This document shows positions 12,593 through 24,661 of a DNA stretch of 64,000 nt, piece after piece. Under the pieces are notes generated by a model that saw nothing but the letters and a program-made list of their open reading frames with translations, made no database searches and was not told the origin of the DNA. Every line of letters starts with the position of its first letter. Positions within the stretch are counted from its first letter, which is position 1. Position numbers and translations under genes: made by a program. This stretch comes from Balanoglossus misakiensis (taxonomy: Eukaryota > Hemichordata), in assembly GCA_040954595.2 (NCBI GenBank), contig CM082594.2, forward strand, positions 682,001 through 746,000. Reading direction: 5' to 3'.

Positions 12593-14182
12593 CTTTCTTT
12601 CTTTCTTCTTTCTTTATTCTTGTGTCAATTCTTTGTCGCTCTAGATCTCAGACACCACTGCAGGTACACTTCTGAAACTTGCTACAGTGGTCAAGGTCAA
12701 TGAGTAGTCGTGCATTGAACCCTTGAATTTCTAATTAGTCACATGACCTGGCAGCCATCTTGGATTTTCTGAAAATATGCAAATCTCAGATCTCAGAAAC
12801 TACAAGTCAGATCGACTTCAAATTTGGCGTGCAGGTAGACTACCTTCTGCTTATCATTTTTGTAATTGGAAATTATGCTGAAAAAGTTGCAGTTTTTTTG
12901 CTACAATTTTTTTTCTGAAATCTGGCTTAAATTTCAAAAATCTTCTTCTCCAGAACCGGTGATAACCGAGACACTGGGTTTGGGGTATGTGGTCACCAAA
13001 CTGAGGTCTATCAAGTTTGCGAAGATCATTGTGATTGGTCGAAGATTATGGCGGCCATATTGGATTTTCGAAAAACCCTAGTAAAATTTCAAAAATCTTC
13101 TTCTCAAGAACCAGCGATAACCGAGTCACAAGATTTGGGGAGTATGGTCACTACACTGATGTCTATCAAGTTTGCGAAGATCATTGTGATTGGTCGAAGA
13201 TTATGGCGGCCATATTGGATTTTCCAAAAACCCTAGTAAAATTTCAAAAATCTTCTTCTCAAGAACCGGCGATAACTGAGTCACAAGATTTGGTGTGTGT
13301 GGTCATTAAACAGATGTCTATCAAATTTGCGAAGGAGAATGTGATTGGTCGAAGATTATGGCGGCCATATTGGATTTTGTGAAAAACAATTAAAAAGTAA
13401 AAATTCCCTTTCTAGCCTAAAAATTGATAGCACAGAAATTCTTTTTATGGATATGAATCATCATATGCCAAGAATAAGCTGTAAATATTTTGGTAATTTT
13501 GGCAATGACCTTTGACCTACTTTTGACGCATCATTTTTCTGCATATCTAATTCCTGGCTAACCAATAGGGCTATAAGTTTGGTTTTTGATGTATGTGGAT
13601 TTGTATGTGATCAACAAATTTTGCTACTTTTCATGACCCCTTTGACCTCTGCTGACCTCATTAAATATGCACATACCTAATTACAGATGAACCAATAGAC
13701 CTAGAGGTTTTGTTTTTGTTATACATGGACCACTATGGGTCAAAATTTTCTACCCAAATTTTGGGTGACCTCAGATGACCTTTGACCTACTTTTGCATAT
13801 CTCAGCATCCAAAGCAGGTACAACCTTGGCGTTTGGAGGTATGGGGCCATAATGAAAAGCCAAAGTTTTGGGTCACCTGTGACACCTGCTTAACTCATTA
13901 TTTATGTGCATACCTAATTCCGGGCTAACCAAAAGGGCTAGAGGTCTGGTTTTTGTTGGACATGGACGACTATGGGTCAAAATTTTCTGCCAAAATTAAG
14001 GGTGACCTCTGGGTGACCTTTGACCTACTTAACACTATATCAACACCAAACATACATATAACCTTGATATTTCATGGAATAAAACACAGCATTATGTTTC
14101 TACTCATTAATTATATGCATATCTAATAATCAGATCAGATAATAGAGCTTGGGCCCGGACAATGCTGCTTGCAGCTTTAATT
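12593..14182. repeat. Inner unit B of the composite element
   Basis: Same plan as unit A but with three copies of the about 157-bp sub-repeat (near 13029, 13187 and 13342). It appears essentially identical to the next unit at a spacing of 1,582 bp, apart from pyrimidine microsatellite length. DR1-type words lie at 13506, 13776 and 14014. Confidence 0.85.
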
Positions 14183-15764
14183 CTTTCTTCTTTCTTTATT
14201 CTTGTGTCAATTCTTTGTCGCTCTAGATCTCAGACACCACTGCAGGTACACTTCTGAAACTTGCTACAGTGGTCAAGGTCAATGAGTAGTCGTGCATTGA
14301 ACCCTTGAATTTCTAATTAGTCACATGACCTGGCAGCCATCTTGGATTTTCTGAAAATATGCAAATCTCAGATCTCAGAAACTACAAGTCAGATCGACTT
14401 CAAATTTGGCGTGCAGGTAGACTACCTTCTGCTTATCATTTTTGTAATTGGAAATTATGCTGAAAAAGTTGCAGTTTTTTTGCTACAATTTTTTTTCTGA
14501 AATCTGGCTTAAATTTCAAAAATCTTCTTCTCCAGAACCGGTGATAACCGAGACACTGGGTTTGGGGTATGTGGTCACCAAACTGAGGTCTATCAAGTTT
14601 GCGAAGATCATTGTGATTGGTCGAAGATTATGGCGGCCATATTGGATTTTCGAAAAACCCTAGTAAAATTTCAAAAATCTTCTTCTCAAGAACCAGCGAT
14701 AACCGAGTCACAAGATTTGGGGAGTATGGTCACTACACTGATGTCTATCAAGTTTGCGAAGATCATTGTGATTGGTCGAAGATTATGGCGGCCATATTGG
14801 ATTTTCCAAAAACCCTAGTAAAATTTCAAAAATCTTCTTCTCAAGAACCGGCGATAACTGAGTCACAAGATTTGGTGTGTGTGGTCATTAAACAGATGTC
14901 TATCAAATTTGCGAAGGAGAATGTGATTGGTCGAAGATTATGGCGGCCATATTGGATTTTGTGAAAAACAATTAAAAAGTAAAAATTCCCTTTCTAGCCT
15001 AAAAATTGATAGCACAGAAATTCTTTTTATGGATATGAATCATCATATGCCAAGAATAAGCTGTAAATATTTTGGTAATTTTGGCAATGACCTTTGACCT
15101 ACTTTTGACGCATCATTTTTCTGCATATCTAATTCCTGGCTAACCAATAGGGCTATAAGTTTGGTTTTTGATGTATGTGGATTTGTATGTGATCAACAAA
15201 TTTTGCTACTTTTCATGACCCCTTTGACCTCTGCTGACCTCATTAAATATGCACATACCTAATTACAGATGAACCAATAGACCTAGAGGTTTTGTTTTTG
15301 TTATACATGGACCACTATGGGTCAAAATTTTCTACCCAAATTTTGGGTGACCTCAGATGACCTTTGACCTACTTTTGCATATCTCAGCATCCAAAGCAGG
15401 TACAACCTTGGCGTTTGGAGGTATGGGGCCATAATGAAAAGCCAAAGTTTTGGGTCACCTGTGACACCTGCTTAACTCATTATTTATGTGCATACCTAAT
15501 TCCGGGCTAACCAAAAGGGCTAGAGGTCTGGTTTTTGTTGGACATGGACGACTATGGGTCAAAATTTTCTGCCAAAATTAAGGGTGACCTCTGGGTGACC
15601 TTTGACCTACTTAACACTATATCAACACCAAACATACATATAACCTTGATATTTCATGGAATAAAACACAGCATTATGTTTCTACTCATTAATTATATGC
15701 ATATCTAATAATCAGATCAGATAATAGAGCTTGGGCCCGGACAATGCTGCTTGCAGCTTTAATT
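14183..15764. repeat. Inner unit C of the composite element (near-identical tandem copy of B)
   Basis: Repeats unit B nearly base for base, for example 14448-14964 against 12866-13382, implying a recent tandem duplication or a recent second insertion into the tail. DR1-type words lie at 15088, 15358 and 15596. Confidence 0.85.
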
Positions 15765-16980
15765 CTTTATTATTATTATTATTCTTCTTCTTCCGAGAAA
15801 TTCGGCCAGGTAGATCTGGAAAACCGCTGCACCTAGGGGGCTGAAACTTGGTAGGGTGATAGGGGCCAATGAGTAGACGTGCAGTGGCCCGTGAATATTT
15901 AATTAGTCACGTGACCTGGCGGCCATATTGGATTTCCTGAAAATCGTTAAATGAGTCCTTCTCAAAAACCACTGGGCCGATCGAGTTCAAATTTGGTGTG
16001 CAGGTAGCCTACCTTCTGTCCATCATTTTACCCCATTGAAATCATGACGTCATACAGAAAGTTTTTTTGCTACAATTGTTTTTCTGAAAAACTACTTAAA
16101 ACTTTAAAAATCTTCTTCTCCAGAACCAGCGGTTACTGAGTCTCGGGATTTGGGATATGTGGTCACCTAACCTATGTCTATCAAGTTTGCGAAGCGCACT
16201 GTGGTTGGTCGATCATTATGGCGGCCATGTTGGATTTTTCGGAAAACCATTGAAAAGTGATAATTCCGTTTTGTAGCCAAAATGTTGACAGCATGGAAAT
16301 TCTTTTTTTGGATATGAGTCATCATATGACCGGAAGTTGTCACAATTTTTCAGGGCAATTTTCACATGACCTTTGACCCAGTTTTAAAACAACTAATTAT
16401 ATATGCATATTCCGCATACCTCCTCTTGTCAAAGCACCACAGTCATGAATTTTGTGGACATGGGTACCAATGCTGCCAGGACCTGACACAAATATTTTGG
16501 TAATTTTGACAATGACCTTTGACCTATTTCTGAAACATCATTTTTCTGCATATCTAATTCCATGCTACCCAATAGGGCTAGAGGTCTGGTATTGGTTGGA
16601 CATGGCCCACTCTGGGGTCAAAATTTTATGCCCTAATTTTGGGTGACCTTGGGTGACCTTTGATCTACTTTCCCATATCTCAGCATCCAGAGCAGTTAGA
16701 GCCCTGGCTTTTATGGGGATTGAGCACATAATGGAGTATTACACAAGACCTCATTAATTATGTGCATACCTAATTGCAGGCGAACCAATAGGGCTAGGGG
16801 TCTGGTTTTTTGTTGGATCTAGACTAGTATGGGGTCCAATTTTTTGCCCAAATTTGGGGTGACCTCAGGTGACCTTTGACCTACTTTCCCATATCTTGGT
16901 ATCCCCAGCAGATACAGCCGTGGCATTTGTTGGTCACCATGGGAACCGCTTGTGCCCCGCCAACGCTGCTTGCAGCTTTA
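15765..16980. repeat. Inner unit D of the composite element (divergent)
   Basis: Begins with a (TTA)n/(TTC)n tract, then a diverged relative of units A to C (gtcacgtgacctggcggccat near 15906). It ends with the gcttgtgcccc tail that pairs with the outermost left hairpin. This suggests that 10987 and 16980 are the two ends of one older element into which A to C were inserted or amplified. DR1-like words lie at 16367 (one mismatch), 16513, 16654 (one mismatch) and 16870. Confidence 0.78.
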
Positions 16981-17888
16981 ATTCTTATTTATTTTGTAAA
17001 AAAGACAATTTTTCGAAATCAAGTCGAAAATGGTAATTTTGTCTTGGGTGATTCAAATTATACCACATTTTCTGGAATTTGCAGCACTTTTTACAAGAGA
17101 ACGACACTTCATGCTCCATAATATTTCCGAAAATGAAGAAAAGAGTTTATTTTTTATGATTTTTTAAAAATGTACCATTTTGTCAAAATATGGCCAAAAT
17201 GGCTATTTTTTCTTGAATTCCGTCAATATCTCTGCATTTTTGGAGTGGTCGAAAGTTTTAACATACAATCAACATATCATATATGATCAGGGCACCAAAT
17301 TCGAAGAACGAAGGTTTTTTTATTTTATTTTTCTAAAAATGACATTTTCAAGGAAAATTTGGTAAAACGCAATTTTGTCTGCAGTGAGCCAAATTAGACG
17401 GTCTTTTGTGGAATTTGTATCGATATATATATACGAAGAGCATTCTATACTCCATCAGATTTCCGAAAATGTAGAAAACAGGTATTTTTTGTAATTTTCA
17501 AAAATTTACCATTTTGACAAAATTGTGGTTAAAATTGTTATTTTCGTGTTGAATGCCGCCAGTGTCACTGCTTTTAAAAGTCATAAAAACTTTTAACATG
17601 CAAGCAATTGCTTATATATGATCAGGTCACCGAATTAAAAAAATAAAGAATGTTTTGCCTAAAAATGACCTTTTTGGTGCAAAAACGAATAAAACGCAAT
17701 TTTGTATTAAATCAGCTCATTCAGAGTGCATTTTTTATAATCAGCACCATTTTTACATATATTGGAAATTTCATACATCATCAGATATCCAAATATGAAA
17801 AGATGATTTACATTTTAGATGATTGTCCAAAATTAGCTGATATCTGATAAATGTAGTATTTAACCGTTCTGTTCCCCCCCCCCTACAT
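16981..17888 (+). repeat. Satellite monomer, AT-rich remainder of the interrupted copy
   Basis: Resumes at attcttatttattttgtaaaa exactly where the copy broke at 10986. The three about 330-bp AT sub-blocks and the poly-C run are present. Confidence 0.93.
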
Positions 17889-19772
17889 TATATGCGGTAC
17901 GCTGATGTCAGCTTACCCGGCAGTACTGCAGGCCGTGCCCCCAACTAACGTCGGTGTTTGAAACGCCCTGGTTAAATTCGGGCTTTCTCTATAAATTGAC
18001 AGGCAATAAAGCAGTCCTACCGGAACAAATGTCGAGTGTTGACCCGCTGTGACTTTCCCTGTTCGGTTTGCCCGACTTAGCCAACGTCTTTGTACTAGAG
18101 TGTCGGGTCTTTTGCAGAGCCAGGCCGAAGGAAATCCGACTTGATCACCGTTGCTAACGAACGCTAGTGTCTGTCATGGTGTGCCGGGGTTTTAGTCGAG
18201 CCAGGCCGTAGGAGATCTGACTTGATCATCGTGGTCAATGTACGCGTGTTTCCGCTCTAAAGTGCCGGGGCTTCAGCTAAACCAGGCCGTAGGAAATCCG
18301 ACGTAATCACCGTTGATAACTTACGCCAGTCTGTGTCATATAGAGCCGGTGCAACAGCCGAGTCACGCCGTAGGAAATCTGACTTGATCAACGTGGTCAA
18401 TGTACGCCTGTTTCTGCTCTAGAGTGCCGGGGCTTCAGCTGAGCCATGCCGTAGGAAATCTGACTTGATCAACGTTGCTAACGAACGCTAGTGTCTGTCA
18501 TAGTGTGCCGGGGTTTTAGTCGAGCCAAGCCGTAGGAGATCAGACTTGATCAACGTGGTCTCTGTACGCGTGTTTCTGCTCTAGAGTGCCGGGGCTTTAT
18601 CCAACCCATGCCGTTGAAAATCTGACTTGATCACCGTTGCTAACGTACGCTAGTGTCTGTCATATTGTGACGAGATTTAGCCGTGCCAGGCCGTAGAAAA
18701 ATCGACTTGTTCAACGTTATCAGTGTGCAACTGTTTCTTCTCTAGAGTATCAGGGTTTTAGCCGACTTATGCTGTAGGAAATCTGAGTTGATAAACGGGA
18801 ATTCAATGTTAGAAAACCCGTGTGGAAAGTATCTCTACCCGTTTGAAACTAAGAAAAGAATTTATTCTTATTTATTTTGTAAAAAAGACAATTTTTCGAA
18901 AACAAGTCGAAAATGGTAATTTTGTCTTGGGTGATTCAAATTATACCACATTTTCTGGAATTTGCAGCACTTTTTACAAGAGAACGACACTTCATGCTCC
19001 ATAATATTTCCGAAAATGAAGAAAAGAGTTTATTTTTTATGATTTTTTAAAAATGTACCATTTTGTCAAAATATGGCCAAAATGGCTATTTTTTCTTGAA
19101 TTCCGTCAATATCTCTGCATTTTTGGAGTGGTCGAAAGTTTTAACATACAATCAACATATCATATATGATCAGGGCACCAAATTCGAAGAACGAAGGTTT
19201 TTTTATTTTATTTTTCTAAAAATGACATTTTCAAGGAAAATTTGGTAAAACGCAATTTTGTCTGCAGTGAGCCAAATTAGACGGTCTTTTGTGGAATTTG
19301 TATCGATATATATATACGAAGAGCATTCTATACTCCATCAGATTTCCGAAAATGTAGAAAACAGGTATTTTTTGTAATTTTCAAAAATTTACCATTTTGA
19401 CCAAATTGTGGTTAAAATTGTTATTTTCGTGTTGAATGCCGCCAGTGTCACTGCTTTTAAAAGTCATAAAAACTTTTAACATGCAAGCAATTGCTTATAT
19501 ATGATCAGGTCACCGAATTAAAAAAATAAAGAATGTTTTGCCTAAAAATGACCTTTTTGGTGCAAAAACGAATAAAACGAAATTTTGTATTAAATCAGCT
19601 CATTAAGAGTGCATTTTTTATAATCAGCACCATTTTTACATATATTGGAAATTTCATACATCATCAGATATCCAAATATGAAAAGATGATTTACATTTTA
19701 GATGATTGTCCAAAATTAGCTGATATCTGATAAATGTAGTATTTAACCGTTCTGTTCCCCCCCCCCCTACAT
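17889..19772 (+). repeat. Satellite monomer, 1,884 bp, 9 sub-repeats
   Basis: Sub-repeats 5 and 7 are fused (junction near 18440), removing two units. This breakpoint differs from the one in the 1,890-bp monomer at 161, so similar lengths arose by independent events. Confidence 0.92.
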
Positions 19773-21824
19773 TATATGCGGTACGCTGATGTCAGCTTAC
19801 CCGGCAGTACTGCAGGCCGTGCCCCCAACTAACGTCGGTGTTTTAAACGCCCTGGTTAAATTCGGGCTTTCTCTATAAATTGACAGGCAATAATGCAGTC
19901 CTACCGGAACAAATGTCGAGTGTTGACCCGTTGTGACTTTCCCTGTTCGGTTTGCCCGACTTAGCCAACGTCTTTGTACTAGAGTGTCGGGTCTTTTGCA
20001 GAGCCAGGCCGAAGGAAATCCGACTTGATCACCGTTGCTAACGAACGCTAGTGTCTGTCATGGTGTGCCGGGGTTTTAGTCGAGCCAGGCCGTAGGAGAT
20101 CTGACTTGATCATCGTGGTCAATGTACGCGTGTTTCCGCTCTAAAGTGCCGGGGGTTCAGCTAAACCAGGCCGTAGGAAATCCGACGTAATCACCGTTGA
20201 TAACTTACGCCAGTCTGTGTCATATAGAGCCGGTGCACCAGCCGAGTCACGCCGTAGGAAATCTGACTTGATCAACGTGGTCAATGTACGCCTGTTTCTG
20301 CTCTAGAGTGCCGGGGCTTCAGCTGAGCCAGGCCGTAGGAAACCCGACGTGATTACCGTTGTTAACTTACGCCAGTCTGTGTCCTATATATAGTGCCGGG
20401 GCATCAGCCGTGCCAGGCCGAAGGAAATGTGAGTAGATCAACGTGGTCTCTGTACGCGTGTTTCTGCTCTAGAGTGTCAGGGCTTTAGCAAAGCCATGCC
20501 GTAGGAAATCTGACTTGATCAACGTTGCTAACGAACGCTAGTGTCTGTCATAGTGTGCCGGGGTTTTAGTCGAGCCAAGCCGTAGGAGATCAGACTTGAT
20601 CAACGTGGTCTCTGTACGCGTGTTTCTGCTCTAGAGTGCCGGGGCTTTATCCAACCCATGCCGTTGAAAATCTGACTTGATCACCGTTGCTAACGTACGA
20701 TAGTGTCTGTCATATTGTGACAGAGATTTAGCCGAGCCAGGCCGTAGAAAAATCGACTTGTTCAACGTTACCAGTGTGCAACTGTTTCTGCTCTAAAGTC
20801 TCAGGGTTTTAGCCGACTTATGCTGTAGGAAATCTGAGTTGATGAACGGGAATTCAATGTTAGAAAACCCGTGTGGAAAGTATCTCTACCCGTTTGAAAC
20901 TAAGAAAAGAATTAATTCTTATTTATTTTGTAAAAAAGACAATTTTTCGAAAAAAAGTCGAAAATGGTAATTTTGTCTTGGGTGATTCAAATTATACCGC
21001 CTTTTCTGGAATTTGCAGCACTTTTTACAAGAGAACGACACTTCATGCTCCATAATATTTCCGAAAATGAAGAAAAGAGTTAATTTTTTATGATTTTTTA
21101 AAAATTTACCATTTTTGTCAAAATATGGCCAAAATGGCTATTTTTCTTGAATTCCGTCAATATCTCTGCATTTTTGGAGTGGTCGAGAGTTTTAACATAC
21201 AATCAACATGTCATATATGATCAGGGCACCAAATTCGAAGAACAAAGGTTTTTTTATTTTTTTTTCTAAAAATGACATTTTCAAGGAAAATTTGGTAAAA
21301 CGCAATTTTGTCTGCAGTGAGCCAAATTAGACGGTCTTTTGTGGAATTTGTATCGATATATACATACGAAGAGCATTCTATACTCCATCAGATTTCCGAA
21401 AATGTAGAAAACAGGTATTTTTTGTAATTTTCAAAAATTTACCATTTTGACCAAATTGTGGCTAAAATTGTTATTTTCGTGATGAATGCCGCCAGTGTCA
21501 CTGCTTTTAAAAGTCATAAAAACTTTTAACATACAAGCAATTGTTTATATATGATCAGGTCACCGAATTAAAAATATAAAGAATGTTTTGCCTAAAAATG
21601 ACCTTTTTGGTGCAAAAACGAATAAAACGCAATCTTGTATTAAATCAGTTCATTCAGAGTGCATGTTTTATAATAAGCACCATTTTTACATATAATGGAA
21701 ATTTCATACATCATCAGATATCCAAATATGAAAAAATGATTTAGATTTTAGATGATTGTCCAAAATTAGCTGATATCTAATAAATGTAGTATTGAACCGT
21801 TCTGTCCCCCCCCCCCCCTTACAT
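19773..21824 (+). repeat. Satellite monomer, 2,052 bp, 11 sub-repeats
   Basis: Full length. With the preceding monomer it mirrors the order of variants at 161-4101 (for example agaattaattc at 3186 and 20909), pointing to a higher-order duplication about 17.7 kb apart. Confidence 0.92.
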
Positions 21825-22826
21825 TATATGCGGTACGCCGATGTCAGCTTACCCGGTAGTACTGCAGGCCGTGCCCCCAACTAACGTCGGTGTTTGGAAC
21901 GCCCTGGTTAAATTCGGGCTTTCTCTATAAATTGACAGGCAATAAAGCAGTCCTACCCGACCAAATGTCGAGTGTTGACCCGCTGTGACTTTCCCTCTTC
22001 GGTTTGCCCGACTTAGCCAACGTCTTTGTACTAGAGTGTCGGGTCTTTTGCAGAGCCAGGCCGAAGGAAATCCGACTTGATCACCGTTGCTAACGAACGC
22101 TAGTGTCTGTCATGGTGTGCCGGGGTTTTAGTCGAGCCAGGCCGTAGGAGATCTGACTTGATCATCGTGGTCAATGTACGCGTGTTTCCGCTCTAAAGTG
22201 CCGGGGCTTCAGCTAAACCAGGCCGTAGGAAATCCGACGTAATCACCGTTGATAACTTACGCCAGTCTGTGTCATATAGAGCCGGTGCACCAGCCGAGTC
22301 ACGCCGTAGGAAATCTGACTTGATCAACGTGGTCAATGTACGCCTGTTTCTGCTCTAGAGTGCCGGGGCTTCAGCTGAGCCAGGCCGTAGGAAACCCGAC
22401 GTGATTACCGTTGTTAACTTACGCCAGTCTGTGTCCTATATATAGTGCCGGGGCATCAGCCGTGCCAGGCCGAAGGAAATGTGAGTAGATCAACGTGGTC
22501 TCTGTACGCGTGTTTCTGCTCTACAGTGCCAGGGCTTTAGCCAAGCCATGCCGTAGGAAATCTGACTTGATCAACGTTGCTAACGAACGCTAGTGTCTGT
22601 CATAGTGTGCCGGGGTTTCAGTCGAGCCAAGCCGTAGGAGATCAGACTTGATCAACCTGGTCTCTGTACGCGTGTTTCTGCTCTAGAGTGCCGGGGCTTT
22701 ATCCAAGCCATGCCGTAGAAAATCTGACTTGATCACCGTTGCTAACGTACGCTAGTGTCTGTCATATTGTGACGGAGATTTAGCCGAGCCAGGCCCTAGA
22801 AAAATCGACTTGTTCAACGTTACCAG
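21825..22826 (+). repeat. Satellite monomer, GC half cut by the BEL/Pao LTR
   Basis: Sub-repeats 1 to 10 are present and the copy stops in gttcaacgttaccag at the LTR. It shares private variants with the inverted copy at 27647-28648 (ctagaaaaatcg after aggcc, tttcagtcgagcc, and the acagtgcc form), so the two are arms of one palindrome. Confidence 0.92.
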
Positions 22827-23213
22827 TGTAGTAACCTCGATGTGCCGTCTCAAATGGCGCCCTAATTCACATCAAAGGCCACAGGGTTCTATAGTATTTG
22901 CCGTTAACTAACTGGAGCTCACCATCGCCGACGAACATTCCTTGTCAGATGTCACAGAAAACGCTGCTCGGAACTTTACACGAACATTTAATGACTGAAC
23001 ATACAACACTGGCACTGGATGATGCGTCGCGGTGGTTGAAGTTTCCGTAGAAAACTGGCAAAAATCCCCAGGCTAACTGTGCAAAAGTCCTCACATGTGC
23101 GCCATGGAATTTTCCAGATATTTTCTAAACAAAAGCGCATGCGCTAATGTACTCACAGCGCGAGGGCGCTAGACTAAATATTTCAGTTTCTCTAAGAACT
23201 GGGCGTCCTTACA
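22827..23213 (-). repeat. BEL/Pao 3' LTR, left arm
   Basis: 387 bp, begins tgtagtaacc and ends gggcgtccttaca on the + strand (TG...CA form). The inverted equal-length copy is at 27260-27646. Next to it at 23214 is ccagcccccaaatt, the polypurine tract read on the - strand. Confidence 0.88.
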
Positions 23214-23581
23214 CCAGCCCCCAAATTGTTCATGAAAAAACATTAACAATTTCCATCCTAGCAAATTCAAAACGCCAACATCCATATGTGCCGAAATTAC
23301 ATATCAAATAGAAATTACAAAACAATATCTATAAATATCTCGAAACGCGAAGTCGAAAGTTTTTCAGGAAACGCGAATACAAGAATCCTTTTCTTCATGA
23401 ATGTGATGATACATCCTTGACCATGCCCAGACCTCGTCCGGTCAATCATGCTGCCAAGCATGATATCCAACACATCTGTACTTCAAAGATGAGATCAAAC
23501 GCTGGACGTAGTGGATAGACTGGCCACTACTTGAGATCGTTGTTATTACAGCTGCTGGTAACTGCAACCATACCAATACCA

Positions 23582-24661
23582 CTAAGTCTGTGCTTCCAGC
23601 AATGTGCACAACTTATCATATGGTCTTTCTAAAACACTGGATCTGGTCTTCACCAATACTCGTCTCACCACCCCTTTCCGATCAGGCATAACTTTGACGA
23701 TTACACCCAAAGGCCACGCATTTCTGGAGGTGTTCTCATCCTTTTCCAATACAAATCTGACAGATACTGCACTTGCTTCCATCTGTGTACAGCATACAAG
23801 TCGTTCTTCTCCGTCACACCAGGGGGTGTTGCTGCTCCCTTCATAGTAAGCAACATACTGGGTGTCAATGCTTTTAAGTCTCTAACGTCGTCCGACGATA
23901 CTGTAATCTCATGCGGTCCATCTGTACGACGACTTTTGTTCTTGGCACATCTCAACAATGTGTCACCCACTTTACGTATCCAGGCCACTGCTTTCTTCAG
24001 TTTATACCAACTGGAGTAGTGGTCTATCATTTTCTGAACCGTCTCCTCCGCATTAACGGACATGGATCGATCCGCCCCTTTGTCAGGCGTCTGTCGTTCT
24101 CCCGAAACAACAGGTACTGTTCCCAACACAACGGGTACAGTTCTTCAGGTACAGTTCTTCAGAAAAGCATCTATTTTCTGACCTCTAGAGCACTCATCTG
24201 CCGGGTTGTCACTGGTATTAATGTAGCGCCAGTTCGCTGGGTCTGATCCTCCTCGAATCACTGCTAGTCTATTCGCCACGAAGGTATGAAATCTTGTGGT
24301 TTCGTTGTTTATGTACCGCAGCACGGTTTTGCTATCCGTCCAAAACACGGATTCATTGAATGGCAAATCCATCTCCTTTCTGAGAAGTTTGTCAAGCCTC
24401 ACTGCTACAGTAGCTGCAGTTAATTCCATTCGTGGGATCGATATTTGCTTCAATGGAGCCACTCTTGCTTTGGCCATCATCAAAGTGCTGTGGATGTTTC
24501 CGCTTTTGTCGATCAACCTAAGATATGATACAGCGCCATATCCATTTTCGCTGGCATCAGCAAAGTGATGTAGCTGAGCTGTGTCTACTTCACCAAAGTG
24601 CTCGGGCTTTATACATCTGGGTACTGCGAAACACTCTTCTAATTTCGGTAGATCCCTCAAC
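23582..24661 (-). pseudogene. BEL/Pao pol fragment, left arm (RNase H to C-terminus, broken)
   Basis: Read on the - strand this repeats the 3' half of the neighbouring pol: the segment starting LRDLPKLEECFAVPRC, the RNase H block with FADASENGYGAVSYL, then ADECSRGQKIDAFLKN. There the frame stops, because 149 bp present in the right arm (equivalent to 26186-26334) are missing and a 14-bp unit, ggtacagttcttca, is present twice (24134-24147, 24148-24161). Two further open stretches cover the region before the integrase (24129-23701) and the family C-terminus (23782-23582, ending LCTLLEAQT). No integrase catalytic triad is visible. It is a dead copy produced by the inverted duplication. Confidence 0.85.

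Larger units (their letters stand above)
11915..16882. promoter_or_regulatory. Thirteen DR1-type nuclear-receptor motifs (clustered)
   Basis: The 13-mer tgacctttgacct, reverse complement of the canonical DR1 word aggtcaaaggtca bound by HNF4/RXR/COUP-TF-type receptors, occurs exactly at 11915, 12186, 12424, 13506, 13776, 14014, 15088, 15358, 15596, 16513 and 16870, and with one mismatch at 16367 and 16654. The words are seen directly. Regulatory activity is inference only, and their spread is largely explained by the internal repeats. Confidence 0.5.
10987..16980. mobile_element. Composite non-coding element with hairpin termini, inserted in a satellite monomer
   Basis: It splits the satellite word agaaaagaatttattcttattt. 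The left end is a hairpin (gggggcacaagc at 10987-10998, complement at 11010-11021). The right end carries gcttgtgcccc at 16948-16958, the inverted complement of the left terminus, then tgctgcttgcagctttaatt. Inside are four related units, about 11140-12592, 12593-14182, 14183-15764 and 15765-16980. The first three end in gcttgggcccggacaatgctgc followed by cagctttaatt, and each unit begins in a pyrimidine or TTA microsatellite. There is no significant ORF, transposase or reverse transcriptase. Flanking duplication is at most about att, so the transposition mechanism is not established. It could be a non-autonomous DNA transposon or Helitron-like element with nested copies. Confidence 0.75.
16981..22826 (+). 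repeat. Satellite array, second left block (+ orientation)
   Basis: Continuation of the array after the composite element; phase anchors at 17889, 19773 and 21825. Ends at the BEL/Pao LTR beginning at 22827. Confidence 0.96.

Noticed and set aside
13046-13066. CArG box (SRF site) in ggccatattgg
   Set aside because: The A/T core has five bases, not six, so it does not meet the consensus.
12866-13382. ORFs of 62 to 115 codons in the composite element, repeated at 14448-14964
   Set aside because: They are translations of the about 157-bp sub-repeats (IGRRLWRPYWIF), identical between tandem copies because the DNA is identical, with no start context or homology recognised.
1-22826. CRISPR-like regular repeats
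   Set aside because: The 82-bp units have no unique spacers, all units are homologous throughout, and the genome is clearly animal.
24581-24661. First 27 codons of the large BEL ORF as part of the protein
   Set aside because: This stretch is the antisense of the left arm; the frame is open by chance across the inversion junction, so the pol fragment starts at 24662.
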